DNA from: Glycomyces niveus
GTDB taxonomy: Bacteria; Actinomycetota; Actinomycetes; Mycobacteriales; Micromonosporaceae
Assembly (NCBI RefSeq): GCF_017592475.1
Contig: NZ_JAGFNP010000002.1
Span: 397,135-461,134 of the forward strand
DNA: 64,000 nt
Reading direction: 5' to 3'
The notes under the pieces were generated by a model. The model was not told the DNA's origin, made no database searches, and worked only from the letters and a program-made list of their open reading frames with translations. Position numbers and translations under genes: made by a program. Shown here piece after piece: positions 43,233-51,258 of this stretch (the first letter of the stretch is position 1; each line of letters opens with the position of its first letter).

Positions 43233-44663
43233 TCAGCGTCTGAAGCGGAACTCCTGGACGGACACGAAGTCTTGCGGCTGGCCCGACGTGAAGGTGAGGA
43301 ACACGTCGTGGGTGCCGGTCACCGAGGCGACGTTGCCCGGCACGTCCCGCCACGAGGTCCAGCCGCCGGTGTTCGCGATCGCGAACGAGCCGATCGGGGC
43401 GGCCGTCGCCGAGTCGATGCGGACCTCCACGAGGCCGCTCACCCCGCCGCCGGCGCCCGAGGCGACCCGGGCGACGAAGTCCACCGGGCTCGCCGACCCG
43501 AAGTTCACGTCGTCGTACCGGACCCAGTCGCCGTTGCCCAGCGGGCCGATGGACGAACCGCCCGCGGTGGCACCGGAGGTCGCGTTGAACGAGGACGCCG
43601 CGATCGCCGCATACGCGTCACGCGCCCCGCCGGGGTTCCCGGTGGTCGGCGGGTCGGTCGGCTCGCCGGTGCCGCCGCCTCCGGCGGTGAACACCCGCAC
43701 GTAGTCGACGAGCATCGAGTGCCCCGGCACGGTGGCCGCCGTCGGCGTCGTCCGCCCCGAGACGCCGTCGGGGAAGGCCCCGCCGATCGCCAGGTTCAGC
43801 AGCAGGAAGTACCCGGCGTGGTCGGTCATCTGCGCCCACGTGTCCGCCGGCAGGTCGCCCTCGTCGATGGTGTGGAACAGCGTCCCGTCGACGTACCAGC
43901 GCAGCTGGCCCGCCGCCCCCGACTCGTCCCACTCCATCCGGTAGGTGTGGAACCCGTTGTGGCACGATCCGCCGCAGTAGGTCTGCCCGGCGAGCCCGTT
44001 GAACTCGTTGCACGGCCCGCCCGGGGCGACGCCGCAGTGGAGGGTCCCGAACGTCCAGTCCAGACCGTTCACGTTCTCCATGAGGTCGATCTCGCCGATG
44101 CCGGGCCAGTTCCAGTGGTTCCCGCGGAACGGCGCGCCCATGGACCAGAACGCGGGCCAGTAGCCCAGCGCCGCCTCCCCGGTCACCTGCGGCAGCTGCA
44201 GGCGCCCCTCGACGCGCAGCGTCCCGCCCTGCGGCGGTTTGAAGTCGGCTCGGACGGTCTCGATCCGCGCCGAGGTCCACTGCCCGGCCCCATCGCGCAG
44301 CGCGGTGATCTTGAGATTGCCGCTGCCGTCCATGGCGACGTTCGCCGGGTTGCTCGTGTGGGCGGCGATCTCGCCGGTGCCCCAGTTCGCGGGCCCGCCG
44401 GGGTAGCTGTGCCCGAGGTCGTAGATCCAGTTCGCGGTCGACGGCTGCGATCCGGCCGCGCCGTTGAACTCGTCGGCCCAGACCTGGTTCCAGGTCTGCG
44501 CGGCCGCGGGGGCCTCCTGGGCGCCGGCGTTCGCGACGGTGAGGCCGGCCGCGGCGAGCACCGCCGCGCCTGCGGTGACGGCGGCGAGGACGCGGGCGAG
44601 TCGGCGCCGGGGGAGTCGGTGATGGGAGGGTTGCTGTCGTTCGGAGGTCTGCACTCGTGCCAT
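43233..44663 (-). CDS. secreted GH16 endo-beta-glucanase with CBM6-like domain
   Basis: 476-aa secreted enzyme. An Arg-rich signal peptide (LPRRRLARVLAAVTAGAAVL, cleavage near ANAGA) precedes a GH16 domain (residues ~50-300) with the catalytic signature GEIDLMEN (E-x-D-x-x-E, residues ~188-195) and WPGIG / HTYRMEWDE elements. GH16 enzymes with this signature hydrolyse beta-1,3 or beta-1,3-1,4 glucans. A Gly/Thr/Pro linker leads to a C-terminal carbohydrate-binding module of the CBM6 kind (residues ~345-476; NGDWVRYDDVNFG, GGWTSWRDVPG). AAAGGAG precedes the ATG. Two GAGAGAGCGCTCTCTC-like palindromes lie upstream, so LacI control is likely. Confidence 0.92.
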   Translation of the reverse strand: MARVQTSERQQPSHHRLPRRRLARVLAAVTAGAAVLAAAGLTVANAGAQEAPAAAQTWNQVWADEFNGAAGSQPSTANWIYDLGHSYPGGPANWGTGEIAAHTSNPANVAMDGSGNLKITALRDGAGQWTSARIETVRADFKPPQGGTLRVEGRLQLPQVTGEAALGYWPAFWSMGAPFRGNHWNWPGIGEIDLMENVNGLDWTFGTLHCGVAPGGPCNEFNGLAGQTYCGGSCHNGFHTYRMEWDESGAAGQLRWYVDGTLFHTIDEGDLPADTWAQMTDHAGYFLLLNLAIGGAFPDGVSGRTTPTAATVPGHSMLVDYVRVFTAGGGGTGEPTDPPTTGNPGGARDAYAAIAASSFNATSGATAGGSSIGPLGNGDWVRYDDVNFGSASPVDFVARVASGAGGGVSGLVEVRIDSATAAPIGSFAIANTGGWTSWRDVPGNVASVTGTHDVFLTFTSGQPQDFVSVQEFRFRR

Positions 44664-44685
44664 GACGGCTCCTTTGCCGAGGATT

Positions 44686-44703
44686 CGAGAGACCGCTCTC
44701 TCG
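44686..44703. promoter_or_regulatory. LacI-type operator, site 2 (imperfect)
   Basis: CGAGAGACCGCTCTCTCG, an 18-bp palindrome with central mismatch, 23 bp before the GH16 start. Confidence 0.65.
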
Positions 44704-44728
44704 CTGCCGATCTGCTCTATGATCGATC

Positions 44729-44748
44729 ATGAGAGAGCGCTCTCTCAT
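44729..44748. promoter_or_regulatory. LacI-type operator, site 3 (20-bp perfect palindrome)
   Basis: ATGAGAGAGCGCTCTCTCAT. Centres of sites 2 and 3 are 44 bp apart, about four helical turns. Confidence 0.75.
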
Positions 44749-44884
44749 TCGGTCCAGGCCTCATTCCTACCCGAACGAATCGGTACATGTCAATGGGTTG
44801 TGGCCGAACCGTTATCGGCGGCGCAGCGCATCGGCGCAGGTAAGCCCTTGCAAGGCAAGGTGAACGATCACCTCCGCGGCGGCG

Positions 44885-45346
44885 TCAGCGCGAGCCCTCG
44901 TCGCCTTCCGCCTGCGGCGGGGGTTGCTGCTGCGTCTCCCGCGACCGCCGCTGCAGATCGCCCAGGCGCGCCTGCCGCTCCTCCCGCAGCCGGTCCAGGC
45001 GCCGCTGGCGCTCCCGGCGCTCCTCGGGCGACTCCGTGCCGCCGAGCATCCGCTTCTCGATCCACTCCACGTGCTCGGCGTGCGCGGCCGCGTTGATCGC
45101 CCGCACGTCCTGGTAGGCGCCCCGCAGCGACTCCATCCGCTTCAGCGCGTCATGGCACTGGGCCAGCAGGATCTCGATGTCGGCGTTCTCGGCCGGGTCG
45201 GCGTCCGCGCGGCGCGCCTCCAGCCACGCGATCCCCTCCCGCAGCTTCTCGCGGGCCCTGAGGTTGTGCATCGCCAGGTCCTCCACGATGCTGTCGGTCA
45301 GCTCGAGGAAGCTCAGGTGAGGATCGGGGCGGTCGTCGGTGCCCAT
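44885..45346 (-). CDS. small coiled-coil protein, unknown
   Basis: 153-aa soluble protein, helical throughout. HLSFLELTDSIVEDLAMHNL is the most protein-like N-terminal segment; the second half is a charged Arg/Glu coiled coil (RRERQRRLDRLREERQARLG) ending in Gln/Pro-rich sequence. I do not recognise a family. AAGGA precedes the ATG. Alone between two unrelated genes. Confidence 0.58.
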   Translation of the reverse strand: MGTDDRPDPHLSFLELTDSIVEDLAMHNLRAREKLREGIAWLEARRADADPAENADIEILLAQCHDALKRMESLRGAYQDVRAINAAAHAEHVEWIEKRMLGGTESPEERRERQRRLDRLREERQARLGDLQRRSRETQQQPPPQAEGDEGSR

Positions 45347-45451
45347 GGGGCCGTCCTTCCACGAGGAGGTGCCGCTACCCCCTCTACCATACGGGCGCGG
45401 CTACGATCATCCTTCACCGCGCGACCGATTCACCCCGAAGTCTGAGGCCCA

Positions 45452-46186
45452 GTGGAATCCATCGAGACCGTCGTCGACACCCTCACCCAGACCCAGGACG
45501 CCCCGCCCCTGTGGGTCATGCTCGCCTGCCTGGCCGCGGCCGCCGCGGCCGTCCTGTACACGCCCGTGTGGCGCTGGGCCCGCGGCCTGGTCACCATCGC
45601 GCACGAGGGCGGGCATGCGCTCATGGCCGTCCTCGTGCGCCGCCGCCTCACCGGCATCCGCCTCCACGCCGACACCTCCGGCCTCACCTTCTCACGCGGC
45701 AAGCCCACGGGCTTCGGCGCCGCGATGACCCTCGTCGCCGGGTACACCGCCCCCGCCGCCCTCGGCCTGGGCGCGGCCGCGCTCATCGGTGCCGGGCGCA
45801 TCGTGGTGCTCCTGTGGGTCACGCTGGCGCTCCTGGTGGTCATGCTCGTGTTCATCCGCAACTGGTACGGGGCGCTGGCGCTGATCGTGACGGGTGCGGG
45901 CGTCTTCGCCGCGACCTGGTACGGCAACGCGATCGTGCAGACGGTCGCGGCCTACCTCGGCGCGTGGCTGCTGCTGCTCGGGTCGGTGAAGCCGGTCCTG
46001 GAGCTGGGTTCGCGTCGGCGTCGCCGCCGCCACGGGGCGGGCCAGTCGGACGCCGACCAGCTCGCCGGGATCACCGCGATGCCCGCCGGGGGATGGGTCT
46101 TCCTGTTCGCCGTCGCGACGATCGCGGCCGCCCTGTGGGGCACGTACCTGCTGCTCCCGGCCGATGAGTGGTTCGCCGCCGCCTAG
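45452..46186 (+). CDS. M50B-like membrane metalloprotease
   Basis: 244-aa polytopic protein with about six membrane segments. The zinc-binding HExxH is HEGGHALMAVL (residues ~50-60), directly after a first helix, followed by RLTGIRLHADTSGLTF. This is the pattern of the M50B-like family of actinobacterial membrane proteins related to site-2 proteases. The third zinc ligand (a downstream Asp) was not identified, so activity is unproven. GTG start. Convergent with hrpB, 15 bp apart. Confidence 0.8.
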   Translation: MESIETVVDTLTQTQDAPPLWVMLACLAAAAAAVLYTPVWRWARGLVTIAHEGGHALMAVLVRRRLTGIRLHADTSGLTFSRGKPTGFGAAMTLVAGYTAPAALGLGAAALIGAGRIVVLLWVTLALLVVMLVFIRNWYGALALIVTGAGVFAATWYGNAIVQTVAAYLGAWLLLLGSVKPVLELGSRRRRRRHGAGQSDADQLAGITAMPAGGWVFLFAVATIAAALWGTYLLLPADEWFAAA

Positions 46187-46201
46187 CCCGCCGCGGCGCG
46201 T

Positions 46202-48817
46202 TCAGCGCAGGTGCCGCTTCGTCTTCGCGGTCGGTGCGACCGAGTACGGGTCCTCGGGCCAAGGGTGCTTGGGGTAGCGGCCGCGCATCTCCTTGCGCAC
46301 GTCCTGGTAAGGGCCTTCCCAGAAGGACGCGAGGTCGGCGGTGACCGCGAGCGGCCGCCCGGCGGGGCTGAGGAGGTGCAGGAGCACCGGCACGCCCGCG
46401 ATCCGCGGCGTCTCGACGGCGCCGAACATCTCCTGGAGCTTGACGGCCAGCACCGGGGCCTCGCCCGAGTAGTCGACGCGGGCCTCGCGGCCGGTGGGGA
46501 CGGCGAGCGCCTCGGGCGCGGTCTCGTCGATCCCGGCCTGCCACGGCAGCAGGTTCCGCAGCGCCTGACCCACCGGGATTCGTTCCACATCGGACCGTCG
46601 CCGCGCCCGGGACCACCACGGCTCCAGCCAGTCGGTGCCGGCGGTGAGCGCGGCGTCGGAGACGTCGGCCCACGGCTCGCCGACGGCCCGGTGGCAGAAC
46701 GCCATCCGCTCGCGCAGCCGCTTCGACTCCTCCGACCAGCGCAGCAGGCCGAGGCCCTCGCGCCGCAGCCCTTCGGCGAGGGCCGCCGCTACGAGTGCGG
46801 GATCGGCCTCCTTCAGCGGCTGCGACGACACCTCGATCGCGCCGAGCGACCGCACGCGGCGCGCGGCGACGTCGCGGCGTTCGGCGTCCCATTCGACGCG
46901 TTCGCCCACGCTGTCGCCCACGAGTTCGCAGGCGAGTTCGCCGTCGATGGGGACGGCCGCGCGGATGAGCGCCGCGGCGCGGCCGGGGGAGCGGTCGGCG
47001 TCGGCGATGGCCAGCCACGGGCTCCCGGCGAGCGGGGAGCGTTCGGCGGCCACCGCGCCGGTTCCGGCGACGGTGCGCCACTGGCCGGCGCTCACCGGCG
47101 GACCGGACCGGCCCGGCTCGCCCGTGCGTCCCCGGCCTGCCGCGGGGGCGGCGCTCGCCTGGAGTTTGGCGACGCGTTCGGGGAAGGCGAGGGCGATGAC
47201 GGTGGCGGCGGCTTCGTCGTCGCCGACCGCGGAGCGCCGCTCGGATCGCCCTCCTGACGCGCCCGCCGCGCTGAGCGATCGCGTCAGGCGCTTGACCTCG
47301 TTCTCCCACTGGCGGTCGCGACTGATGCGCAGCTGCCGCCACAGGGCGAGGAGGTCGTCGCCGCGGGCGCGGCGGTCGAGGTTGAGGAGGGCGGCGACCT
47401 CGGCGGCTTTTTCGGCGCCGACGCGGGCGGCGCCGTCGACGAGTGCGCGCGCGAGCCGGGGGTGGACGCCCATTCGGGCGAGGGCGCGGCCGCGTGCGGT
47501 CGCGGCGCCGTCGTCGTCGATGGCGCCCAAGGAGATCAGGGTCGCCTCTGCCGCCTCGACGGCGCCAGCGGGCGGCGGACCGGGCAGGGCGAGTTCGGCG
47601 ACGGGCGTACCCCAGCAGGCCGCTTGGAGCCGGAACGCGGTGAGGTCGGAACACGCGATGTCGGGGGCGGGCTGGGCGGGGCGGCGGGCGTGCTCGGCTT
47701 CGCTCCAGCATCGCCAGACCGCGCCGGGGCCTTCGCGTCCGGCGCGGCCCGCGCGCTGATCGGCCGCGGCGCGTGAGGCGTAGGACGTGGTCAGCCCCGG
47801 CAGGCCGCGGGCGTGGTCGATGAGGGGCCGGCGGGCGAGGCCGGCGTCGACCACGATCCGCACCCCCGGCACGGTGAGGCTGGACTCGGCGATGTCGGTG
47901 GCGAGGATGATCCGGCGGCGGTCCCCGGTGCGCATGACGCGGTCCTGCTCGGCCGACGACATCGAGCCATGCAATTGATATATATCGACTCCGAGGCTTT
48001 CCGTCTCGTGGTGGGCCAGGCGGTCGGCCACCCTGCGGATCTCAGAAGCGCCTGGAAGGAAGACCAGGATGTCGCCGTCGTCGGCGTCGAGGGCGCGTTC
48101 GACGGTGTGGGCGACGTGGGCGGGGAACCTCGGGTCGACGCGCAGGCCGTCGGGGGCGTTGACGCGCTCCCTCGGTGGGGCCCAATGCATCTGTACGGGG
48201 TGGCGCATCGGTTCGGAGCTCACTGCCGGCGCGGGCGTGCCGTCGCCGAGGAGGGCGGTCCACAGGCCGATGTCGGCGGTCGCGGAGGCGGCGACGAGGC
48301 CGAGTTCGGGGCGCAGGATCTGGCGGGTCTCGGCGAGGAAGGCGCAGGCGGTGTCGGTCTCGAGGTGGCGCTCGTGGCATTCGTCGAGCACCACGAGGTC
48401 GACGCCGGGGAGTTCGGGGTCGGCGATGAGCCGGTTGAGGAGGACGCCGGTGGTGACCACCTCGACGCGGGTCGCGGCGGACCGGCGCGTCTCGCCCCGG
48501 ATCTGGTAGCCGATCCGTTGGCCGACCTGTTCGCCGAGGATCGCGGCCATGCGCACGGCGGCGGCGCGGGTGGCGATGCGCCGCGGCTCGGCCACGAGGA
48601 CGCGGCGCTGTGGCATATCACGTGTCACGCGTGACGTGCTATCGCCGGGTGCTCCCGCCACGGGGATGAGGCCCGCGAGGGCGAGCGGGGCGAGCGTCGT
48701 CTTGCCGGTGCCCGGTGGGGCGGCGAGCACGGCCGTTCCGGTGCGCGCCACGGCATCGAGGAGGTCGGGCAGGGCGGCGCGGATCGGCAGTTCGGGCAGC
48801 GCGGGCGGTGGCGGCAT
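46202..48817 (-). CDS. hrpB: ATP-dependent RNA helicase HrpB
   Basis: 871-aa DEAH helicase. Walker A APPGTGKTTLAPLAL (residues ~31-45), DEAH-box VVLDECHERHLET (residues ~140-152), SAT motif VAASATAD, and motif VI DQRAGRAGREGPGAVWR. The C-terminal third ends in the HrpB hallmark PWPEDPYSVAPTAKTKR. Between motif I and Ia a ~14-residue segment, GDSTSRVTRDMPQ, is absent from other HrpB proteins I know; its DNA is a copy of the dispersed repeat, inserted without breaking the frame. Start at 48817 (MPPPPALPELP) is used; an ATG at 48841 lies inside the upstream terminator. Confidence 0.92.
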   Translation of the reverse strand: MPPPPALPELPIRAALPDLLDAVARTGTAVLAAPPGTGKTTLAPLALAGLIPVAGAPGDSTSRVTRDMPQRRVLVAEPRRIATRAAAVRMAAILGEQVGQRIGYQIRGETRRSAATRVEVVTTGVLLNRLIADPELPGVDLVVLDECHERHLETDTACAFLAETRQILRPELGLVAASATADIGLWTALLGDGTPAPAVSSEPMRHPVQMHWAPPRERVNAPDGLRVDPRFPAHVAHTVERALDADDGDILVFLPGASEIRRVADRLAHHETESLGVDIYQLHGSMSSAEQDRVMRTGDRRRIILATDIAESSLTVPGVRIVVDAGLARRPLIDHARGLPGLTTSYASRAAADQRAGRAGREGPGAVWRCWSEAEHARRPAQPAPDIACSDLTAFRLQAACWGTPVAELALPGPPPAGAVEAAEATLISLGAIDDDGAATARGRALARMGVHPRLARALVDGAARVGAEKAAEVAALLNLDRRARGDDLLALWRQLRISRDRQWENEVKRLTRSLSAAGASGGRSERRSAVGDDEAAATVIALAFPERVAKLQASAAPAAGRGRTGEPGRSGPPVSAGQWRTVAGTGAVAAERSPLAGSPWLAIADADRSPGRAAALIRAAVPIDGELACELVGDSVGERVEWDAERRDVAARRVRSLGAIEVSSQPLKEADPALVAAALAEGLRREGLGLLRWSEESKRLRERMAFCHRAVGEPWADVSDAALTAGTDWLEPWWSRARRRSDVERIPVGQALRNLLPWQAGIDETAPEALAVPTGREARVDYSGEAPVLAVKLQEMFGAVETPRIAGVPVLLHLLSPAGRPLAVTADLASFWEGPYQDVRKEMRGRYPKHPWPEDPYSVAPTAKTKRHLR
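48610..48630 (-). repeat. dispersed 21-bp repeat, copy 10 (inside hrpB)
   Basis: GTGGCATATCACGTGTCACG, followed by an inverted partial copy (GCGTGACGTGCTAT, 48629-48642). Translated on the minus strand as part of GDSTSRVTRDMPQ. Confidence 0.8.
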
Positions 48818-48840
48818 GCCGACCATTCTCGCCGAGCGCA

Positions 48841-48871
48841 CGTTCGCCCCGGCCTCAGGCCGGGGCGAACG
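48841..48871 (-). terminator. hairpin terminator of the protein kinase gene
   Basis: 14-bp perfect stem CGTTCGCCCCGGCC with loop TCA, 15 bp past the kinase stop and immediately before hrpB. Confidence 0.75.
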
Positions 48872-48886
48872 TGGGAGTCGACGCGG

Positions 48887-50521
48887 TCAGCCGGCCTGGT
48901 TGCCGCCCGGGCAGGACTCGTCGTTGGACACGTAGCTGAGTTCGACCTGGGTGTCCTCGCCGGCTTCGACGCCGCCTTCGGGGGACTGGTACAGGACTTC
49001 GCAGGTGTCGTGATCGCCGCTCTCGGTGGAGGTCGGAACCGCGGAGACGTTGTAGAAGCCCTGGCCTTCGAGGTCTTCGATGGCGTCGTTGACGTTCCAG
49101 CCGGTGTAGTCGTCGAGTTCGAGCTGCTGGGGCCCTTCCTCGGACGTCGACTCGTCGGGATGCTCCTCTTCCTCGTTGTCGCCGTTCCCGTTGCCGTTCC
49201 CGTTGCCGTTCCCGTTGTTGGAGTCGTCCTCTTCGGAGTCCCCGCCGGAGTCGTCGCTCGACTCCTCCTCTTCGGCGGCGTCGGTCGCTTCCGCGCTCGC
49301 CTCGGTCTCCGAGGAGGCGCTGGTGCCCTCGCCTGCGGTCAGGTCCTTGTCGTCGTCGGACCGGTCCCAGGGCTTGAGCAGCACCAGGGCGACGATGATG
49401 ACCGCGATGCCCGCGACGACCACGAGGATCGGGCCGGTCGGGTTGCGCCGCGGCTCTTCGGCCTCGCGCGGCGGGGGCAGCGGACGCTCCGGGGCGCCGC
49501 CGGTCCGGTACTGGCCGGTCCCGGGGGAGCCGTACTCGTCGCGCTGCACCGGCTGCACCGACGTGTGGGCGGCGACGCTGCCGGCGGCCATCGCCGGGGC
49601 CGCGCCGGGCGTCATCACCTGGGTGGACTGGAACGACTGCGGCGACGGGCCGGACTGGTACGGGTTCGGCGAGGGCGCGAGGATCGCGGTCGTGCCGCCT
49701 CCCATGCCGCCGGACTTGCAGACCTGCGCGAGTTCGGCGGCCGAGGCGAAGCGCTGGCGCGGGTCCTTGGCCAGGCAGCGCATGATGATCTGGGCGACCG
49801 GGCCGGGCACGTCGGGCGGGAGCGGCCCGGGCTGGCCGGTGAGGTGGCCGGCGATCGCGGCGGTCGGCTCGTTGCCCGCGAAGGGGGGCCGCCCGGCGAG
49901 GCATTCGTAGCCGACGATGCCCAGCGAGTAGAGGTCGGTCGCGCCGGTGAGCTGGGCGCCCTGCAGCTGTTCGGGGGAGGCGTAGGCGAGGGTGCCCATG
50001 ACGGTGCCGGTCTCGGTGAGCCCGGCGCCGCCCTTCGCGGCGGCGATGCCGAAGTCGACGATCTTGACGGTGCCGTCGGAGCCGACGAGCATGTTCCCCG
50101 GCTTGATGTCGCGGTGGATGATGTGGGCCTGGTGGGCGACGTCGAGGGCTTCGGCGGCCGAGGCCATGATCTTCAGTGTCTCGTTGGGGGACAGGCGGCC
50201 CCGCTCGCGCAGGACGCCGTCGAGTGCCTGGCCGCGCACGAGCTCCATGATGAGGTAGGAGACGAGGCCTTCGGGCGCGTGCTCTTCGCCGTAGTCGTAC
50301 AGGCCGACGATGCCGGGCGACTGGAGCTGGGCCACGGCCTGCGCCTCCTGGTGGAAGCGGGCGCGGAACCGGTCGTTGCCGGATAGTCCTGAATGGAGGA
50401 GTTTGATGGCGACGGTGCGGTTGAGCCGGGTGTCGGTGCCGCGCCACACCGCGCCCATGCCGCCCGCGGCCAGGCGCTGGTCCAGGCGGTAACGGCCAGC
50501 GATCAGGTTCCCGGGTTCCAC
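48887..50521 (-). CDS. PknB-type Ser/Thr protein kinase with one PASTA-like domain
   Basis: 544-aa membrane kinase. Kinase domain residues ~8-270: GGMGAVWRGTD glycine loop, VAIKLLH (Lys), HIIHRDIKPGNMLV (catalytic loop), KIVDFGIAA (DFG), YASPEQLQG. A Pro/Gln juxtamembrane linker leads to a transmembrane helix (ILVVVAGIAVIIVALVLL, residues ~360-378), an acidic linker with a six-fold Gly-Asn repeat (12-bp DNA period, about 49185-49225) and one PASTA-like module (GWNVNDAIEDLEGQGFYNV). PASTA domains bind peptidoglycan fragments. GTG start at 50521; first gene of its own unit. Confidence 0.9.
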   Translation of the reverse strand: MEPGNLIAGRYRLDQRLAAGGMGAVWRGTDTRLNRTVAIKLLHSGLSGNDRFRARFHQEAQAVAQLQSPGIVGLYDYGEEHAPEGLVSYLIMELVRGQALDGVLRERGRLSPNETLKIMASAAEALDVAHQAHIIHRDIKPGNMLVGSDGTVKIVDFGIAAAKGGAGLTETGTVMGTLAYASPEQLQGAQLTGATDLYSLGIVGYECLAGRPPFAGNEPTAAIAGHLTGQPGPLPPDVPGPVAQIIMRCLAKDPRQRFASAAELAQVCKSGGMGGGTTAILAPSPNPYQSGPSPQSFQSTQVMTPGAAPAMAAGSVAAHTSVQPVQRDEYGSPGTGQYRTGGAPERPLPPPREAEEPRRNPTGPILVVVAGIAVIIVALVLLKPWDRSDDDKDLTAGEGTSASSETEASAEATDAAEEEESSDDSGGDSEEDDSNNGNGNGNGNGNGDNEEEEHPDESTSEEGPQQLELDDYTGWNVNDAIEDLEGQGFYNVSAVPTSTESGDHDTCEVLYQSPEGGVEAGEDTQVELSYVSNDESCPGGNQAG

Positions 50522-50635
50522 CCTCGGCCTCGCTTCTGATTCGGGGAGCAGGGGACGAGGGTGAGCTTAGTCGGGCGGCGCGAGGCGGCCGGAGGGCGTC
50601 CGGGGCAGTCAGGACTGGTTTGGCCCGGTCGCAAT

Positions 50636-50656
50636 GCGTGACATGTGATATGTCAC
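50636..50656 (+). repeat. dispersed 21-bp repeat, copy 11
   Basis: CGTGACATGTGATATGTCAC (50637-50656). Together with copy 12 it is embedded in a longer direct repeat, GGTCGCAA(A)TGCGTGACA. Confidence 0.8.
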
Positions 50657-50694
50657 CTTCACAACGCACCAGGAAACGCGATCCGGTCGCAAAT

Positions 50695-50715
50695 GCGTGA
50701 CACGTGATATACCAC
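50695..50715 (+). repeat. dispersed 21-bp repeat, copy 12
   Basis: CGTGACACGTGATATACCAC (50696-50715), 59 bp from copy 11, same orientation; 33 bp past the msrB stop. Confidence 0.8.
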
Positions 50716-50748
50716 CGCCGCACCGCCTGCCGATGTACAGCGGTCGCG

Positions 50749-51159
50749 CTACTCGGCGTCCTCGGCGGGCTCCAGGGTCAGGCTGATCGAGTTGATGCAG
50801 AAGCGCGCGTCGTCGGGGTTGTCCCAGCCCTCGCCGTAGAACACGTGGCCCAGGTGCGAGTCGCAGTTGGCGCAGCGCACTTCGGTGCGGCGCATGCCGA
50901 GGCTGTCGTCCTCCAGCAGCCGCACCCGGTCGCCGGCCATCGGCGTCCAGAACGAGGGCCACCCGCAGCGGGAGTCGAACTTCGTGTCGGAGGCGAACAG
51001 CTCGGCGCCGCACGCGCGGCACCGGTAGACGCCCCGGCGCTTCTCGTCGACGTACTCGCCCGTCCAGGGCGCCTCGGTGCCGCCCTGTCGCAGCACCTTG
51101 TACTCGTCACGGCTCAGCTGCTCGCGCCATTGCGCGTCGGTCTTACGGTCCTCGGCCAT
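50749..51159 (-). CDS. msrB: peptide methionine-(R)-S-oxide reductase
   Basis: 136-aa MsrB. Zinc cysteines in YRCRACGAEL and VRCANCDSHLGHVF; the core motifs GWPSFW and RFCINSISL carry the tryptophan and the catalytic Cys (near residue 124). It reduces methionine-R-sulfoxide in proteins. The mRNA is probably leaderless: TACACT (51171-51166, minus strand) ends 6 nt before the ATG. Monocistronic, divergent from the lactonase gene. Confidence 0.95.
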   Translation of the reverse strand: MAEDRKTDAQWREQLSRDEYKVLRQGGTEAPWTGEYVDEKRRGVYRCRACGAELFASDTKFDSRCGWPSFWTPMAGDRVRLLEDDSLGMRRTEVRCANCDSHLGHVFYGEGWDNPDDARFCINSISLTLEPAEDAE

Positions 51160-51165
51160 GCCTCA

Positions 51166-51171
51166 AGTGTA
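51166..51171 (-). promoter_or_regulatory. -10 element of the msrB leaderless promoter
   Basis: TACACT on the minus strand, 6 nt before the start codon. Confidence 0.5.
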
Positions 51172-51246
51172 GGAGCCCGGGTGCGCACCGTCCCCTCTCG
51201 CGGACGCAGAGCCGCCCGAGCCCGCGTCTCCCGCAAGGCGGGCCGC

Positions 51247-51252
51247 TAGGAT
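51247..51252 (+). promoter_or_regulatory. -10 element of a leaderless promoter
   Basis: TAGGAT ends 6 nt before the ATG at 51259. Confidence 0.55.
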
Positions 51253-51258
51253 CGGCGC

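Noticed and set aside
49185..49225. 12-bp tandem repeat (GN)n in the kinase as a mobile repeat
   Set aside because: Ordinary slippage-type microsatellite within a disordered linker; no relation to the other repeat families.
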